Of a stretch of DNA of 43,718 nt, positions 9,375-17,783 are shown one piece after another. Position 1 is the stretch's first letter; the number at the start of each line of letters is the position of its first letter. The stretch is from positions 1 to 43,718 of the forward strand of contig CAISLN010000080.1 in assembly GCA_903886275.1 (NCBI GenBank), read 5' to 3'. The translations under genes and the position numbers were made by a program. The notes below the pieces were generated by a model. That model was not told the DNA's origin, ran no database searches, and saw only the letters and a program-made list of their open reading frames with translations. The stretch comes from an uncultured beta proteobacterium (GTDB lineage: Bacteria > Pseudomonadota > Gammaproteobacteria > Burkholderiales > Burkholderiaceae_C).

Positions 9375-11732
9375 TTAGAACTCCGAACGCAGGGTGACGG
9401 ACAGGTACAGCGGGGCGCTCACGTAGTAGCTGGGAGCCGAACCGCCTGGGCCTTGGGCACGGGTGGTGAAGTTGCTGCCGCTAGGCGAATTGATGCGCAG
9501 GTAGTTGGCATCAAACAGGTTCATCACGTTCATCTGGATCGATGGCTTCTTGAAGAATCCGCTGTCTGCAAAGCGGTAACCCGCCGTCACATTGACCACT
9601 GCGTAGTCGCCAATGGTTTCGTCGTTCACCAGTGTGGAGTAGGCAGCACCGGTGTACTTCAGGTCCACATTGCCATACCAGTTGGCGTCCTTGTAAGCCA
9701 CGCTCAGGCCACTCATCCATTCCGGGGTGTCAGGCATTTGCTTGCCGCTGGTGGGTTCCGTGTTGGTAGCCGTGGTGCGCAGATTGCTTTGCATCTTGCT
9801 GCTGGTGTAGGACAGGGAACCATAGACCGACCAGTTGTTGCTGAGCTTGTAGCCTGACTCCATCTCAATGCCCTGCGTGCTCACATTGCCGACGTTGTAG
9901 TCGATGTACGCCGCAGCTTCTGGAACGTAGGCGCGCGCGATACGGTTGTTGAAATCGATGAGGTACACCGAGCCGGAGAAAGTCCAATTGTCGCGGGCGA
10001 TGCGGTAGCCCACATCCAGATTGGTGGAGGTTTCCATGTCCATTGCCGGGTTGCGCTGGGTGAAGCCGGTCAACACGCCGTTGACAACCGTGCCACCTGC
10101 CAAAAGACCTTCGTAGCTGAAGTTGCCCGGTGCCTTCATGTTCTGCGCGAGGTTGGCAAAAACTTGCTGCTCGTTGTCTAGGCGGTAGCGCAGGCCCAGG
10201 CTGGGCAGCAGCTTGCTGTAGGTCTTGTTGACCGCGTAATCTGCGCCCATGCCGGTTCCGATGTTGGCAAAACTTTTGAAGTCGCGCTTGATCTCGGCAT
10301 TGCGCAAACCCGCTTGCACGGTAAGCTTGTCGTCCATCAGGTTGATGCTGTCCTGCACAAACAGGGACGACGCTGTGCTGATGGTGATCTCATTGCGCGC
10401 CATCACCGGCTGGCCATTCTGCTGCAGGATGTAGGAGTCGCTATTGAACTGCCAGGGATCGGCCGCCGTGCCGTCATTGCGCAGCAGTTCGCGCGGTCCG
10501 GTTTGCACATGGCGTGCCTGCTCGTACCAGTAGCCGGCCAGGATGTCATGCTTGCCCCAGCGCGTATTGGCCTTCAGGGTCACGCCGGGTCGGTTGGTCT
10601 CGGTCACGCTGCTGCCATAGGCCAGCACGGTGTCAAGCGTATCGCCGTCGCCATTGAGGTCTCGCACACCGCCGCCGATCTTGTTGCCGCCAACCGCTTC
10701 AGGCAGGGCCTGCAACTGGCTGCCACCGGTGCCGTGGCCATACCAGTAGTAGGGCTCTACCGAAAAGCTGGTGTCCTTGCTGGCCTTGTATTCCACCTTG
10801 CCGGTCCACAACAGGTTGAGGAAGGGGTTGATGTTGTCGGCGTAGTAGCCGGCTGCTGGAGCCGACTCGACCTGGGCCGTTCCGTTCACTGCGGTCAGGT
10901 GCTTGGGTGGCGTGGCGGCAAAGTCCAGGCTACGGCCCGAGGCAGCAATATCCGCCTTGTTCAGCGTGCGGATATTGTTGTTGTACATCTTGTTCCACAG
11001 CAGGCTGGTGGAGGCAAACCAAGTGTCGTTGGGTTTGAACTCCAGGCCCATGTCCACGTGTTCCTTCAAGGCGCCGCCCTGGCCCTTGAACTTGTCGGCG
11101 GTGGCGCGCGAGTAGCTGATAAAAGCCTTGGCGCTGTCGCCAGCAAACTTGCCCGTATCCAGGCGGATAAAGCTGCGGTTGGTGCGCAGGTCACCCAAGG
11201 TCTGCGTCAGTGCCACGGTGGCCTTGTCCTTGGGCGAGCAGGTGGTCATGCCCACATTGCCACCCGATGCGCCCACGTGCGGCGCTTCGGTATCGGTGGA
11301 GCCCTGCGTGACAAATATTTCGCACATATTTTCGGTGTCGGAATATTCCATCGGGTAGACGGCAAAGTTGCCCGAGTCGTTGACCGGTGCACCGTTGATG
11401 GTGAAGCCCATCTGGTCGCTGTTGGCACCGCGCACGCGCAGGCCGCCGCCAAACAGGCCGGTGGCATCCTGGCTAAAGGTGTTGACGCCGGGCAGCAGTT
11501 CAATCGCCTGGTAGGGGTTGGCCGTGGGGTTGAGCGTGTCCATGTGGGCACGGCTGACCGAGCTGCGCGCCTTGGGTGTGTCTTCTTGTACCAAGAGACC
11601 GGTGCCAGTGCCGCCGGGCAGGTTGTCTACCGCAATGCGGCCCACGTCCGTGGTTTGGGCCCACAGGGCGGGGGAGGCGCAAATGCCTGCGATGAGCAGG
11701 GCGAGCGGGGCGCGCTTGGAAAGATGCAACAT
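9375..11732 (-). CDS. TonB-dependent outer-membrane receptor
   Basis: A 785-residue protein. Start ATG 11732 has a good ribosome site (AAGAGG, about 7 bp before) and opens a signal peptide ending at ALWAQ. The plug domain (about 35-160) contains IELLPGVNTFSQDATGLFGGGLRVRGANSD and INGAPVNDSGNFAVYP. A long beta-barrel follows, ending in the aromatic-terminal strand YLSVTLRSEF. The family imports scarce ligands across the outer membrane using TonB energy. The substrate cannot be read from sequence. The downstream 5'-nucleotidase, one base away, hints at a phosphorus-containing ligand. Another TonB gene lies 55 bp upstream in the same direction. Confidence 0.92.
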   Translation of the reverse strand: MLHLSKRAPLALLIAGICASPALWAQTTDVGRIAVDNLPGGTGTGLLVQEDTPKARSSVSRAHMDTLNPTANPYQAIELLPGVNTFSQDATGLFGGGLRVRGANSDQMGFTINGAPVNDSGNFAVYPMEYSDTENMCEIFVTQGSTDTEAPHVGASGGNVGMTTCSPKDKATVALTQTLGDLRTNRSFIRLDTGKFAGDSAKAFISYSRATADKFKGQGGALKEHVDMGLEFKPNDTWFASTSLLWNKMYNNNIRTLNKADIAASGRSLDFAATPPKHLTAVNGTAQVESAPAAGYYADNINPFLNLLWTGKVEYKASKDTSFSVEPYYWYGHGTGGSQLQALPEAVGGNKIGGGVRDLNGDGDTLDTVLAYGSSVTETNRPGVTLKANTRWGKHDILAGYWYEQARHVQTGPRELLRNDGTAADPWQFNSDSYILQQNGQPVMARNEITISTASSLFVQDSINLMDDKLTVQAGLRNAEIKRDFKSFANIGTGMGADYAVNKTYSKLLPSLGLRYRLDNEQQVFANLAQNMKAPGNFSYEGLLAGGTVVNGVLTGFTQRNPAMDMETSTNLDVGYRIARDNWTFSGSVYLIDFNNRIARAYVPEAAAYIDYNVGNVSTQGIEMESGYKLSNNWSVYGSLSYTSSKMQSNLRTTATNTEPTSGKQMPDTPEWMSGLSVAYKDANWYGNVDLKYTGAAYSTLVNDETIGDYAVVNVTAGYRFADSGFFKKPSIQMNVMNLFDANYLRINSPSGSNFTTRAQGPGGSAPSYYVSAPLYLSVTLRSEF

Positions 11733-11787
11733 GAATAAACCTCTTGGAAAAAAACAGGAAGAGACGAAAAAGCAAAACGAGAAAAAA

Positions 11788-12501
11788 CTAAGCGGGTGGC
11801 AAAAAGTCGATGTCCACCGTGAAGCGGTGCTGCTCCTGTCCGGGCCAAAGCTCAGCTGCAAAGGGCGGATAGCTGCTGCGGCGAACGGTGGAGAGCGCCG
11901 CGTCATTGAGCAAGTTGGAGTCGGACCCCTCCAGCAGGCCTGCCTCCAACAGGCTGCCCGCGCGGTTCAGGCTGAACCACAACTTCACCGTGCCTTGGGG
12001 CCTTTGCTGGCTGGCCTGGCGTCCGGTGGGATAGCGCTTGTTGGCGTTGAGCAGGGCCTTGAGCCGACCCGCGTATTCGGCCTCGGCCGAGGCGGTAGAA
12101 ATGGTGGGAGCTGGGGCAGGCGCTGCAACCCTGTGCACCGGCTCTGCGGGTGCCGCATGGGCAACTGGTGTGGGCGCTGCAGGTGCGGCTACTTCGGGCG
12201 CGCGTTCAGCTTGGGCGGGTGCGGGTGCAGCTTCGGAGCGGGCTGTTTGGGGCGTGGCGGGTGCGGCCGGTCGGGGTTCATTGGGCAGCGGCTTCGGTTG
12301 AGGCGGTGGCGTGAGCGGTGGCAATGTCACCTCTTGCAACACCACGGCCTCCAACGGTTTTTTCAGGATCAACTTCACCGTGGTCTGAAAAATGCCGCTG
12401 ACCATGAGGAACAGCAACAGGGCGTGTAGGCCTATCACCCAGCACAGGCCGACATAGCGGCGCGATGCGGGGATGCGGTCGTACGAGGCGTAAGCATTCA
12501 T
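11788..12501 (-). CDS. tonB: TonB-family energy transducer
   Basis: A 237-residue protein with an N-terminal membrane anchor (about residues 17-40, WVIGLHALLLFLMVSGIF). A Pro/Ala-rich periplasm-spanning region (about 55-135) leads to a C-terminal TonB domain (about 145-237) with YAGRLKALLNANKRYPTGR and GTVKLWFSLNRAGSLLEAGLL. It would couple the inner-membrane proton-motive force to outer-membrane receptors. It sits between two receptor genes on the same strand. A second TonB is encoded at 16665, so each receptor system may have its own transducer. A 15-bp perfect hairpin separates it from the upstream receptor gene. Confidence 0.9.
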   Translation of the reverse strand: MNAYASYDRIPASRRYVGLCWVIGLHALLLFLMVSGIFQTTVKLILKKPLEAVVLQEVTLPPLTPPPQPKPLPNEPRPAAPATPQTARSEAAPAPAQAERAPEVAAPAAPTPVAHAAPAEPVHRVAAPAPAPTISTASAEAEYAGRLKALLNANKRYPTGRQASQQRPQGTVKLWFSLNRAGSLLEAGLLEGSDSNLLNDAALSTVRRSSYPPFAAELWPGQEQHRFTVDIDFLPPA

Positions 12502-12519
12502 AAGTGGAAATCCCTTGGC

Positions 12520-12561
12520 GCCATCCCGCAGCGCAACCTTGTAGGCGCGCTGCGGGATGGC
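12520..12561. repeat. Perfect 15-bp inverted repeat between receptor and tonB genes
   Basis: The arms GCCATCCCGCAGCGC (12520-12534) and its exact complement (12547-12561) flank a 12-bp loop. No T-run follows on either strand, so a simple intrinsic terminator is unlikely. Position within an apparent operon suggests an mRNA-stability or partial-termination element. Confidence 0.7.
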
Positions 12562-12571
12562 GGGTAGGGGA

Positions 12572-14749
12572 TCAGAAGTCCAGGGTCAGCGTCAGGTTGA
12601 TGCTGCGGCCCGGCAGGATGTTGAGCACATCCTTGGGGCTGGGATTGCCGCTGCTGAAGTTGGCGGTGGGCGTGGCAATGCCGGTGATGGAATGGCTGTC
12701 CATCAGGTTGTTCACGGCAAATTGGACCTTGGTCTGCTTGGCATAAGACGCCGGGGTCTTGATGGTGTAGTTGACAAACAGGTTAGACAAGACCACCGGA
12801 TCAATCGTGTAGGCCTCGCGGACGGCGTTCTTGGCGCTGTCCACACCGTCGTAATACATCTTGCCGACGCGGTTGGCATTGGCGCCAATGGCCCAGCCAT
12901 TGCGCTCGTAGTTCACGCCAATGGTCTCGGTGTCCTGGGGTGCGCCCTGCACCCACTTGCCATCGGAATACTTCAGGCTGCCAAGGGTGGCGTTGACATA
13001 CACGCTAAAGCCGCCGCCCAAGACAAAGTTGATTTCGCCTTCAATGCCCTGGTTGTACTGGGTGCCGCTGGGTGAGAACACCGGGTTGCCGTTGACCAGC
13101 ACCGAGGTGTAGGTGCTGTCGAGTTCGGTGTAGTACAGGTCGGCCGATGCGGTCCAGGCATCGCTGGTGTAGACGGTGCCGAACTGGGTGGTCGTGGCCT
13201 TGGTGGGCTTGGGTGGCACGGCGACCCGGGCGTTGGGAACGTCAAACACACCGGTGCTGGGGATCTGGTCGCCCACGGCGTACTGGCCATAAACCGACCA
13301 GTTGGGGGCCAGCTTGTAATGCACATCCAGCGAGGGCAGGGTGTCGCTGTATTCGACCGAGTTGTCTATGCTCTTGGCACCGCCTAACGCGCCCACGGCA
13401 CCACCGTTGTCGGCCAGGTGGTTGAATTTTTGGCTGTAGGTGGCGTACTTCACGCCGGGGGTGATGCGCAGCGCATCGCTGACCTTGAACTCGTATTCGA
13501 TATAGGGTTGGGTGGTGACCGTGGTGTAGGTTTCCGAGAAGTTGGGCACAGAGGCGTTCACCCAACTGCGCGGGTCCGACGGAAACTGGTAGCGGTAGCT
13601 GTCGGCATTGTCGAGCCACAGGCCGGTGCGCAGAATGCCCATGTCGCTTTCCTTGGACAACTTGAGCAGGTTGCCGTAGGTCTTGTAGCTATTGAGCTTG
13701 TCGGTGGCACTGGTGGCGCTGATGCTGGCGCCGTTGTAGTTTTGTTTGTTGGTGTAGCTGTAGCGGTACAGCTTGTCTTCGAGGTGCCAGCCGCCTGGCA
13801 GCATCATGTCAATGCCGGCATAGCTGAAGTCGGTCTTGATGTCGTAGAAGTTGAAGCCGTAGTAGTCTGGCTGGGCCGGGCTCTCGTTCATCAAATAGGT
13901 GAAGTTGCCGATGTCGTAGTTGGCGCGCGACAGGCCCTTGATGTTGGGCGTGTTGTTCTTCAGGTTGATGTAGGAGGTGAAGGCCGTGAAGGTGGTGGTG
14001 GCATCGGCCGCATATTGGTACTTGCCGGAGTAGGCCTTGCGGTCTTGTGAGTTGAAGGTCTGGTAGCCGTTGGACTTGAGGTATTCGGCATTGAACATCA
14101 GGCTGGATTTGCCCTCTGCACCAAACTGGCCGGTCTGCTGCTCAAAGCCCAGGATGTTGGTGTTCCACGAACCCATGGAGGCTGTCAGGCTGCTGCGCTT
14201 GTCGGCCTCTAAGGTGCGTGAACGCAAATCGACGCTGCCGCCAAAAGTGGCCTGGCCCAGCGTTGCGGCCGATCCGGGGCTGCGGTCCACCACAGCGCCG
14301 CCCAATGCCTGGCTGGGAAACCAGACCCAGGAATGGTGGCTCACGCCGTTGGTGTCGTTAAAGGGGATGCCATCAAAGCTAAGCACCATATTGCTGTCGG
14401 ACAGGCCGCGCATGGTGATCTTGGAGTCGCCCAGGCCCACGCCGTTGGCGGTGTAGCTGAAGACGCCGGGGGTCATGGTCAGCGCCTGGGTGTAGTCGGC
14501 GGTGGGCGATGTGAAGTTGCGAATGAAGTCATCGCTGACGATGGACTGGGCCGAGCGGGCGCTTAGCGATCCCTGCGAGGGTGCGGTCTCTGCGGCTTGC
14601 AGTGCGGGCACGGAGCCGGTAATTTGTACCGCGTCGAGCTTGAGCTGCGCCTGTGCCATCAAGGGGGTAGCCAGGCACACCAGGGCAACAGCGCGTGACA
14701 AATGGATGACGCTGCTGCGCAGGTGAAAGGGGGGATTATTTATTTTCAT
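12572..14749 (-). CDS. TonB-dependent outer-membrane receptor
   Basis: A 725-residue protein starting at ATG 14749 (MKINNPPFHLRSS). The signal peptide ends near LMAQAQ. The plug domain (about 60-190) contains YTQALTMTPGVFSYTANG, KITMRGLSDSNMVLSFDGIPF and the sequence GGAVVDRSPGSAATLGQATFGGSVDL. The barrel ends with RSINLTLTLDF, a C-terminal aromatic. Its role is active import through the outer membrane; the ligand is unknown. It is first in the minus-strand run receptor-tonB-receptor-nucleotidase-EAL/GGDEF and diverges from exbBD-tonB across 242 bp. I find no Pho box of the type seen elsewhere on its own strand. Confidence 0.92.
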   Translation of the reverse strand: MKINNPPFHLRSSVIHLSRAVALVCLATPLMAQAQLKLDAVQITGSVPALQAAETAPSQGSLSARSAQSIVSDDFIRNFTSPTADYTQALTMTPGVFSYTANGVGLGDSKITMRGLSDSNMVLSFDGIPFNDTNGVSHHSWVWFPSQALGGAVVDRSPGSAATLGQATFGGSVDLRSRTLEADKRSSLTASMGSWNTNILGFEQQTGQFGAEGKSSLMFNAEYLKSNGYQTFNSQDRKAYSGKYQYAADATTTFTAFTSYINLKNNTPNIKGLSRANYDIGNFTYLMNESPAQPDYYGFNFYDIKTDFSYAGIDMMLPGGWHLEDKLYRYSYTNKQNYNGASISATSATDKLNSYKTYGNLLKLSKESDMGILRTGLWLDNADSYRYQFPSDPRSWVNASVPNFSETYTTVTTQPYIEYEFKVSDALRITPGVKYATYSQKFNHLADNGGAVGALGGAKSIDNSVEYSDTLPSLDVHYKLAPNWSVYGQYAVGDQIPSTGVFDVPNARVAVPPKPTKATTTQFGTVYTSDAWTASADLYYTELDSTYTSVLVNGNPVFSPSGTQYNQGIEGEINFVLGGGFSVYVNATLGSLKYSDGKWVQGAPQDTETIGVNYERNGWAIGANANRVGKMYYDGVDSAKNAVREAYTIDPVVLSNLFVNYTIKTPASYAKQTKVQFAVNNLMDSHSITGIATPTANFSSGNPSPKDVLNILPGRSINLTLTLDF

Positions 14750-14870
14750 GGCTTCAAAAAGATAGGTAATGCTGTCGGCGCAAGGCGTCTTCACAGCGGA
14801 TGTTGCATTGCGCGTATGACATCGCCGTGAATTGCAAGGAAATGTAATCAATTTGCAACAGCCGCTTTGT

Positions 14871-14926
14871 CTGTCATGCGGACTGCAATCTTTTGTCGTG
14901 CAACTGAAATATGGCGCCCCTACACT
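14871..14926 (+). promoter_or_regulatory. Pho-box promoter of the exbBD-tonB operon
   Basis: Four 7-mers in 11-bp register: CTGTCAT 14871-14877, ACTGCAA 14882-14888, TTGTCGT 14893-14899 and CTGAAAT 14904-14910. Exactly 10 bp follow, then a -10-like TACACT at 14921-14926. PhoB boxes characteristically replace the -35 in this way. The expected leader to the GTG at 14992 is about 60 nt. Confidence 0.7.
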
Positions 14927-14991
14927 TCGCCCTTTCGCGGTCTGCGTACAGGCCGGCCGCGCTATTTATGTACAGGTTGGGAAGTATCAAA

Positions 14992-15765
14992 GTGACTATT
15001 CGTATCAATCCGGCGCAAGCTTTTAAAACTTGCGCGGCCGCTGCTGCACTGTTCGTGGTGTCGGCAGTAGCCAGTGCCCAAACCGTGGCCGCTGCAACCG
15101 AGCCGCTTGCCAATCCCTACGGCATCCAGGCGGTGTGGGCCCAGGGCGATCTGGTAGCACGCGCCACGCTGCTGATACTGGTGTTGATGAGCATGGCCAG
15201 TTGGTATGTGATCGTCACCAAATACCTGGAGCAGGCGCGCGTGAACAAGCAGTCGCGCGCCGTGGGAGACGACTTCTGGGAAAGCAGCTCGCTGCGCCAA
15301 AGCGCCGACAAGCTCGATGCCGCCAGCCCCTATCGCTTCATCGCCGACAAGGGCTTGGATAGCGCCAGCAAGCACCATGGTCTGTTGGGCACGATTGATT
15401 TCAATACCTGGGTGACCATGAGCATCCAGCGCGCCATCGGCACGGTGCAAAGCCGCCTGCAACAGGGCCTGGCCCTGTTGGCAACAGTGGGTTCTACGGC
15501 ACCCTTTGTCGGCTTGTTCGGCACGGTCTGGGGTATTTACAACGCGCTGGTCAGCATTGGCATGTCGGGCCAGGCCAGCATCGACAAGGTGGCGGGCCCG
15601 GTGGGTGAGTCGCTGATCATGACCGCCATTGGTCTGGCCGTGGCCGTGCCCGCAGTGCTGGGCTACAACTGGCTGGTGCGCCGTAACAAGGTGGCCATGG
15701 AAGATGTGCATGCCTTTGGCAACGACCTGCACGCCGTGCTGCTGGCCTCGGGCGGCAAGCCCTGA
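14992..15765 (+). CDS. exbB: ExbB/TolQ-family proton channel protein
   Basis: A 257-residue protein. GTG 14992 is chosen for its ribosome site (GGAAG, 7 bp before). The N-terminus looks like a signal peptide (TCAAAAALFVVSAVASAQ), a feature of some ExbB proteins. Three membrane segments follow: about 48-68 (ARATLLILVLMSMASWYVIV), near 165-185 and near 205-225. The MotA/TolQ/ExbB core GSTAPFVGLFGTVWGIYNAL and the sequence AGPVGESLIMTAIGLAVAVPAV are present. With ExbD it forms the inner-membrane motor that drives TonB. It is the first gene of exbB-exbD-exbD-tonB, under a Pho-box promoter. Confidence 0.92.
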   Translation: MTIRINPAQAFKTCAAAAALFVVSAVASAQTVAAATEPLANPYGIQAVWAQGDLVARATLLILVLMSMASWYVIVTKYLEQARVNKQSRAVGDDFWESSSLRQSADKLDAASPYRFIADKGLDSASKHHGLLGTIDFNTWVTMSIQRAIGTVQSRLQQGLALLATVGSTAPFVGLFGTVWGIYNALVSIGMSGQASIDKVAGPVGESLIMTAIGLAVAVPAVLGYNWLVRRNKVAMEDVHAFGNDLHAVLLASGGKP

Positions 15766-15797
15766 GCCGCGCCCTGTAGCAGCAAAAGGGTTTTTTC

Positions 15798-16226
15798 ATG
15801 GCCATGAATAGGGGCCCTTCCGAGGGCGACGACGAAGTGATGAGCGCCATCAACACCACACCCCTGGTGGATGTGATGTTGGTGCTCTTGATTATTTTTC
15901 TGATCACGATTCCGGCGGTCACTACCTCCATCAAGGTCAGTCTGCCCAAGCAGCGAGTGGAGGTACGCGAGACCAAGCCCGAGAACATCATCATCTCGGT
16001 GGACCCGTCTGGGCGCAGCTACTGGTTTGATGCGCCGCTTGCAGGCCCCGACGAGCTGCTCAAGCGCCTCAAGCAGACCGCGCAAATGCAGCCCCAGCCC
16101 GAAGTGCAGATTCGCGGCGACGCCAGCGCGCGCTATGACGGCGTGGGCCGCATCCTCTATGCCTGCCAACTGGCCGGCATTGCCAAAGTTACCTTTATCA
16201 CGGAGCCACCTGCCAGCGGCGGGTGA
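15798..16226 (+). CDS. exbD: ExbD/TolR-family protein, copy 1
   Basis: A 142-residue protein. The N-terminus contains INTTPLVDVMLVLLIIFLIT, the ExbD signature with the essential membrane aspartate (about residue 24), followed by a periplasmic domain (about 45-142). It is the stator-like partner of ExbB. It lies 32 bp after exbB with an AAGGG ribosome site. A second ExbD follows after 9 bp, as in some other proteobacterial ton operons with paired exbD genes. Confidence 0.92.
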   Translation: MAMNRGPSEGDDEVMSAINTTPLVDVMLVLLIIFLITIPAVTTSIKVSLPKQRVEVRETKPENIIISVDPSGRSYWFDAPLAGPDELLKRLKQTAQMQPQPEVQIRGDASARYDGVGRILYACQLAGIAKVTFITEPPASGG

Positions 16227-16235
16227 CAAGCAAGC

Positions 16236-16661
16236 ATGGCCATGCAAGCCCCCATGAGCAGTTCGGATGATCTCGACGTCATCATGGACATCAACACCAC
16301 GCCGCTGATCGACGTGATGCTGGTGCTGCTGGTGATGATGATCATCACTATTCCGGTGCAACTGCATGCGGTCAAGTTGGAGCTGCCGGTGGGGCGCCCG
16401 CCTATCAGCCAGATCAAGCCCGAGGTGATTCAGATCGACATCGACGCCAGCAGTGCGGTGCATTGGCAGGGCCAGGCGATTGCGCAGGACCAGCTCGAAG
16501 AAAACATGCGCCACAGCGCAGCGGCCGCCCCCCAACCCGAGGTGCACCTGCGTACCGACAAGGACGCCAGCTACGCGGTGTTTGCCAATGTGTTGGCCAG
16601 TTCGCGCCGCCTGGGCCTCAACCGCATTGCGGTGGTGGGCAGCGAACAGTTTGTGCGCTGA
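16236..16661 (+). CDS. exbD: ExbD/TolR-family protein, copy 2
   Basis: A 141-residue protein with the signature DINTTPLIDVMLVLLVMMIIT around residues 18-38, one membrane segment, and a periplasmic domain ending ..RLGLNRIAVVGSEQFVR. It shares the fold of copy 1 but is clearly diverged, so this is not a recent duplication. It is packed between exbD copy 1 (9 bp) and tonB (3 bp), indicating one operon. It may form a mixed or alternative complex with ExbB; this is inference. Confidence 0.92.
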   Translation: MAMQAPMSSSDDLDVIMDINTTPLIDVMLVLLVMMIITIPVQLHAVKLELPVGRPPISQIKPEVIQIDIDASSAVHWQGQAIAQDQLEENMRHSAAAAPQPEVHLRTDKDASYAVFANVLASSRRLGLNRIAVVGSEQFVR

Positions 16662-16664
16662 TCC

Positions 16665-17303
16665 ATGTCGGCTACTTACGAAAAGCCGGACCTGTCGGGC
16701 CGCACCCGTGGCATCGCAGTGGCCCTGGCCGTGCATGCTTTCTTGGCCTGGCTGCTGATCTCGGGTACCGCGCGCCAAGGCTTTGAGCTGCTGACCAAAC
16801 CGCTGCAGGCGGTGGTGATTCAGGAGGTGGTGGTGGCGCCGCCCCCGCCCGCGCCCAAGCTGCTGGTGCCGCCCAAGGCCTTGCATGTGCCGCTGCAGCC
16901 GCCGCCATTTATACCGACACCCGAAGTGGCGGTGGTGACGCAGCAGACGCTGACTATCGCAGCGGTGGCGGTGGCACATGAGCCAGCACCTGTGGCTCCG
17001 GTGGTAGTGGCTGCGCCTGTCGCAGTCGCCACGCCTGCGCCCGCCGCCCGCCAGGACATGGCCATTGTGTGCCCGACCCAGGTGGCGCCCGAAATGCCGC
17101 GCCGTGCATTGATAGACGGCACCCAGGGTGTGGTCAAGGCGCAGGTGCGCATCTCGGACGGCGCCGTTCGCGAGGTCATCTTTTTGTCGGGTCCACGCAT
17201 CTTCTATGCTGCCGTGCGCGCTGCCATGCTGCAGTACAAGTGCAGCCGCGACAGCGCCGACGTGGTGGCCACACAGGACTTCAACTTCAAGTTGCAGCCT
17301 TAG
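16665..17303 (+). CDS. tonB: TonB-family energy transducer, second copy
   Basis: A 212-residue protein with an N-terminal membrane segment (about 14-33, GIAVALAVHAFLAWLLISG), a Pro/Val/Ala-rich spacer (about 50-125) and a C-terminal TonB domain (ALIDGTQGVVKAQVRISDGAVREVIFLSG). The motif LTKPLQAVVIQEV just after the anchor matches the first TonB (ILKKPLEAVVLQEV), so the two are related. It is the last gene of the exb operon. It presumably serves a receptor needed when phosphate is scarce, given the Pho-box upstream. Confidence 0.88.
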   Translation: MSATYEKPDLSGRTRGIAVALAVHAFLAWLLISGTARQGFELLTKPLQAVVIQEVVVAPPPPAPKLLVPPKALHVPLQPPPFIPTPEVAVVTQQTLTIAAVAVAHEPAPVAPVVVAAPVAVATPAPAARQDMAIVCPTQVAPEMPRRALIDGTQGVVKAQVRISDGAVREVIFLSGPRIFYAAVRAAMLQYKCSRDSADVVATQDFNFKLQP

Positions 17304-17305
17304 TA

Positions 17306-17342
17306 CTGCAAGCCGAAAGCCCGCCCTCGCTTGCATGGCGGC
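17306..17342 (+). repeat. Dispersed intergenic repeat, copy A
   Basis: About 37 bp (CTGCAAGCCGAAAGC...CATGGC) recur with roughly six mismatches at 33944-33980. Both copies are intergenic and on the same strand. The nature of the element is unknown. Confidence 0.45.
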
Positions 17343-17409
17343 GTCGAAAATCCTCGCCACAGTTACGGCTTTGCCTTGCACTGTCGCTACCTCGTCATTC
17401 CTGCTACCC

Positions 17410-17437
17410 CGTCATTCCCGCGCAGGCGGAAATGACG
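17410..17437. repeat. REP-like palindrome (CGTCATTCCCGC ... GCGGAAATGACG)
   Basis: Twelve-bp arms with one mismatch and a 4-bp loop. This resembles the widespread 'GTCATTCCCGC' intergenic palindromes of proteobacteria. A truncated copy of the left arm (CTCGTCATTCCTGCTACC) precedes it at about 17392. It lies just after the exb-tonB operon and could also act as a 3'-end element. Confidence 0.6.
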
Positions 17438-17477
17438 GCAATTTTCCGACAGCAGGGTGGCGAAGCTCCCGCACAAC

Positions 17478-17506
17478 TTGATCAATGGAGGTCAGGCGCC
17501 TAGAAT
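17478..17506 (+). promoter_or_regulatory. Sigma-70-like promoter of the 66-aa gene
   Basis: TTGATC (17478-17483), a 17-bp spacer, then TAGAAT (17501-17506). The ATG lies 6 bp downstream at 17513, so transcription would start at or next to the start codon. There is no Pho box here. Confidence 0.5.
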
Positions 17507-17512
17507 TTTTTC

Positions 17513-17713
17513 ATGTTCCGCGTTATCACCAAGTCTTTAGTGGTCCGCCCGGATGGCCGCAGGCGCCAGGTGGATAAGGGACCGTGGCAGCCGACCGAGG
17601 AAAGGGCCAGAGCCTGGGCCGACTTTTTGTTGGCCACCGGGCTCTACGAAACGGTGGTGGTGCAGTCCAATGGGCAAGACGGTGTCACCCAAGCCAGCCA
17701 CATGGTGCATTGA
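17513..17713 (+). CDS. Small conserved-looking protein of unknown function (66 aa)
   Basis: A basic small soluble protein without membrane segment or metal motif, containing RPDGRRRQVDKGPWQPTEERARAWADFLLATGLYETVVVQ. I do not recognise a named family. Codon use matches the neighbours. A good -10 (TAGAAT) ends 6 bp before the ATG, and no ribosome site fits between them, so the mRNA may be leaderless. It precedes the APH/P-loop gene by 70 bp on the same strand. Confidence 0.6.
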   Translation: MFRVITKSLVVRPDGRRRQVDKGPWQPTEERARAWADFLLATGLYETVVVQSNGQDGVTQASHMVH

Positions 17714-17783
17714 TCGCTAGACAGGACGAGCGCGTATGCGCATCATGTCCATGCGCACCCTGCGCTTTGGATAGAGGGCTCTG

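Noticed and set aside
14750..14870. Pho box for the second TonB-dependent receptor (minus strand)
   Set aside because: TTGCAA and ATGTCAT elements occur, but not in 11-bp register with a -10 after 10 bp, unlike the ten accepted sites.
17410..17437. CRISPR repeat or attC site
   Set aside because: Only one full palindrome plus a half copy, no spacers or integrase; it fits a REP-like element.
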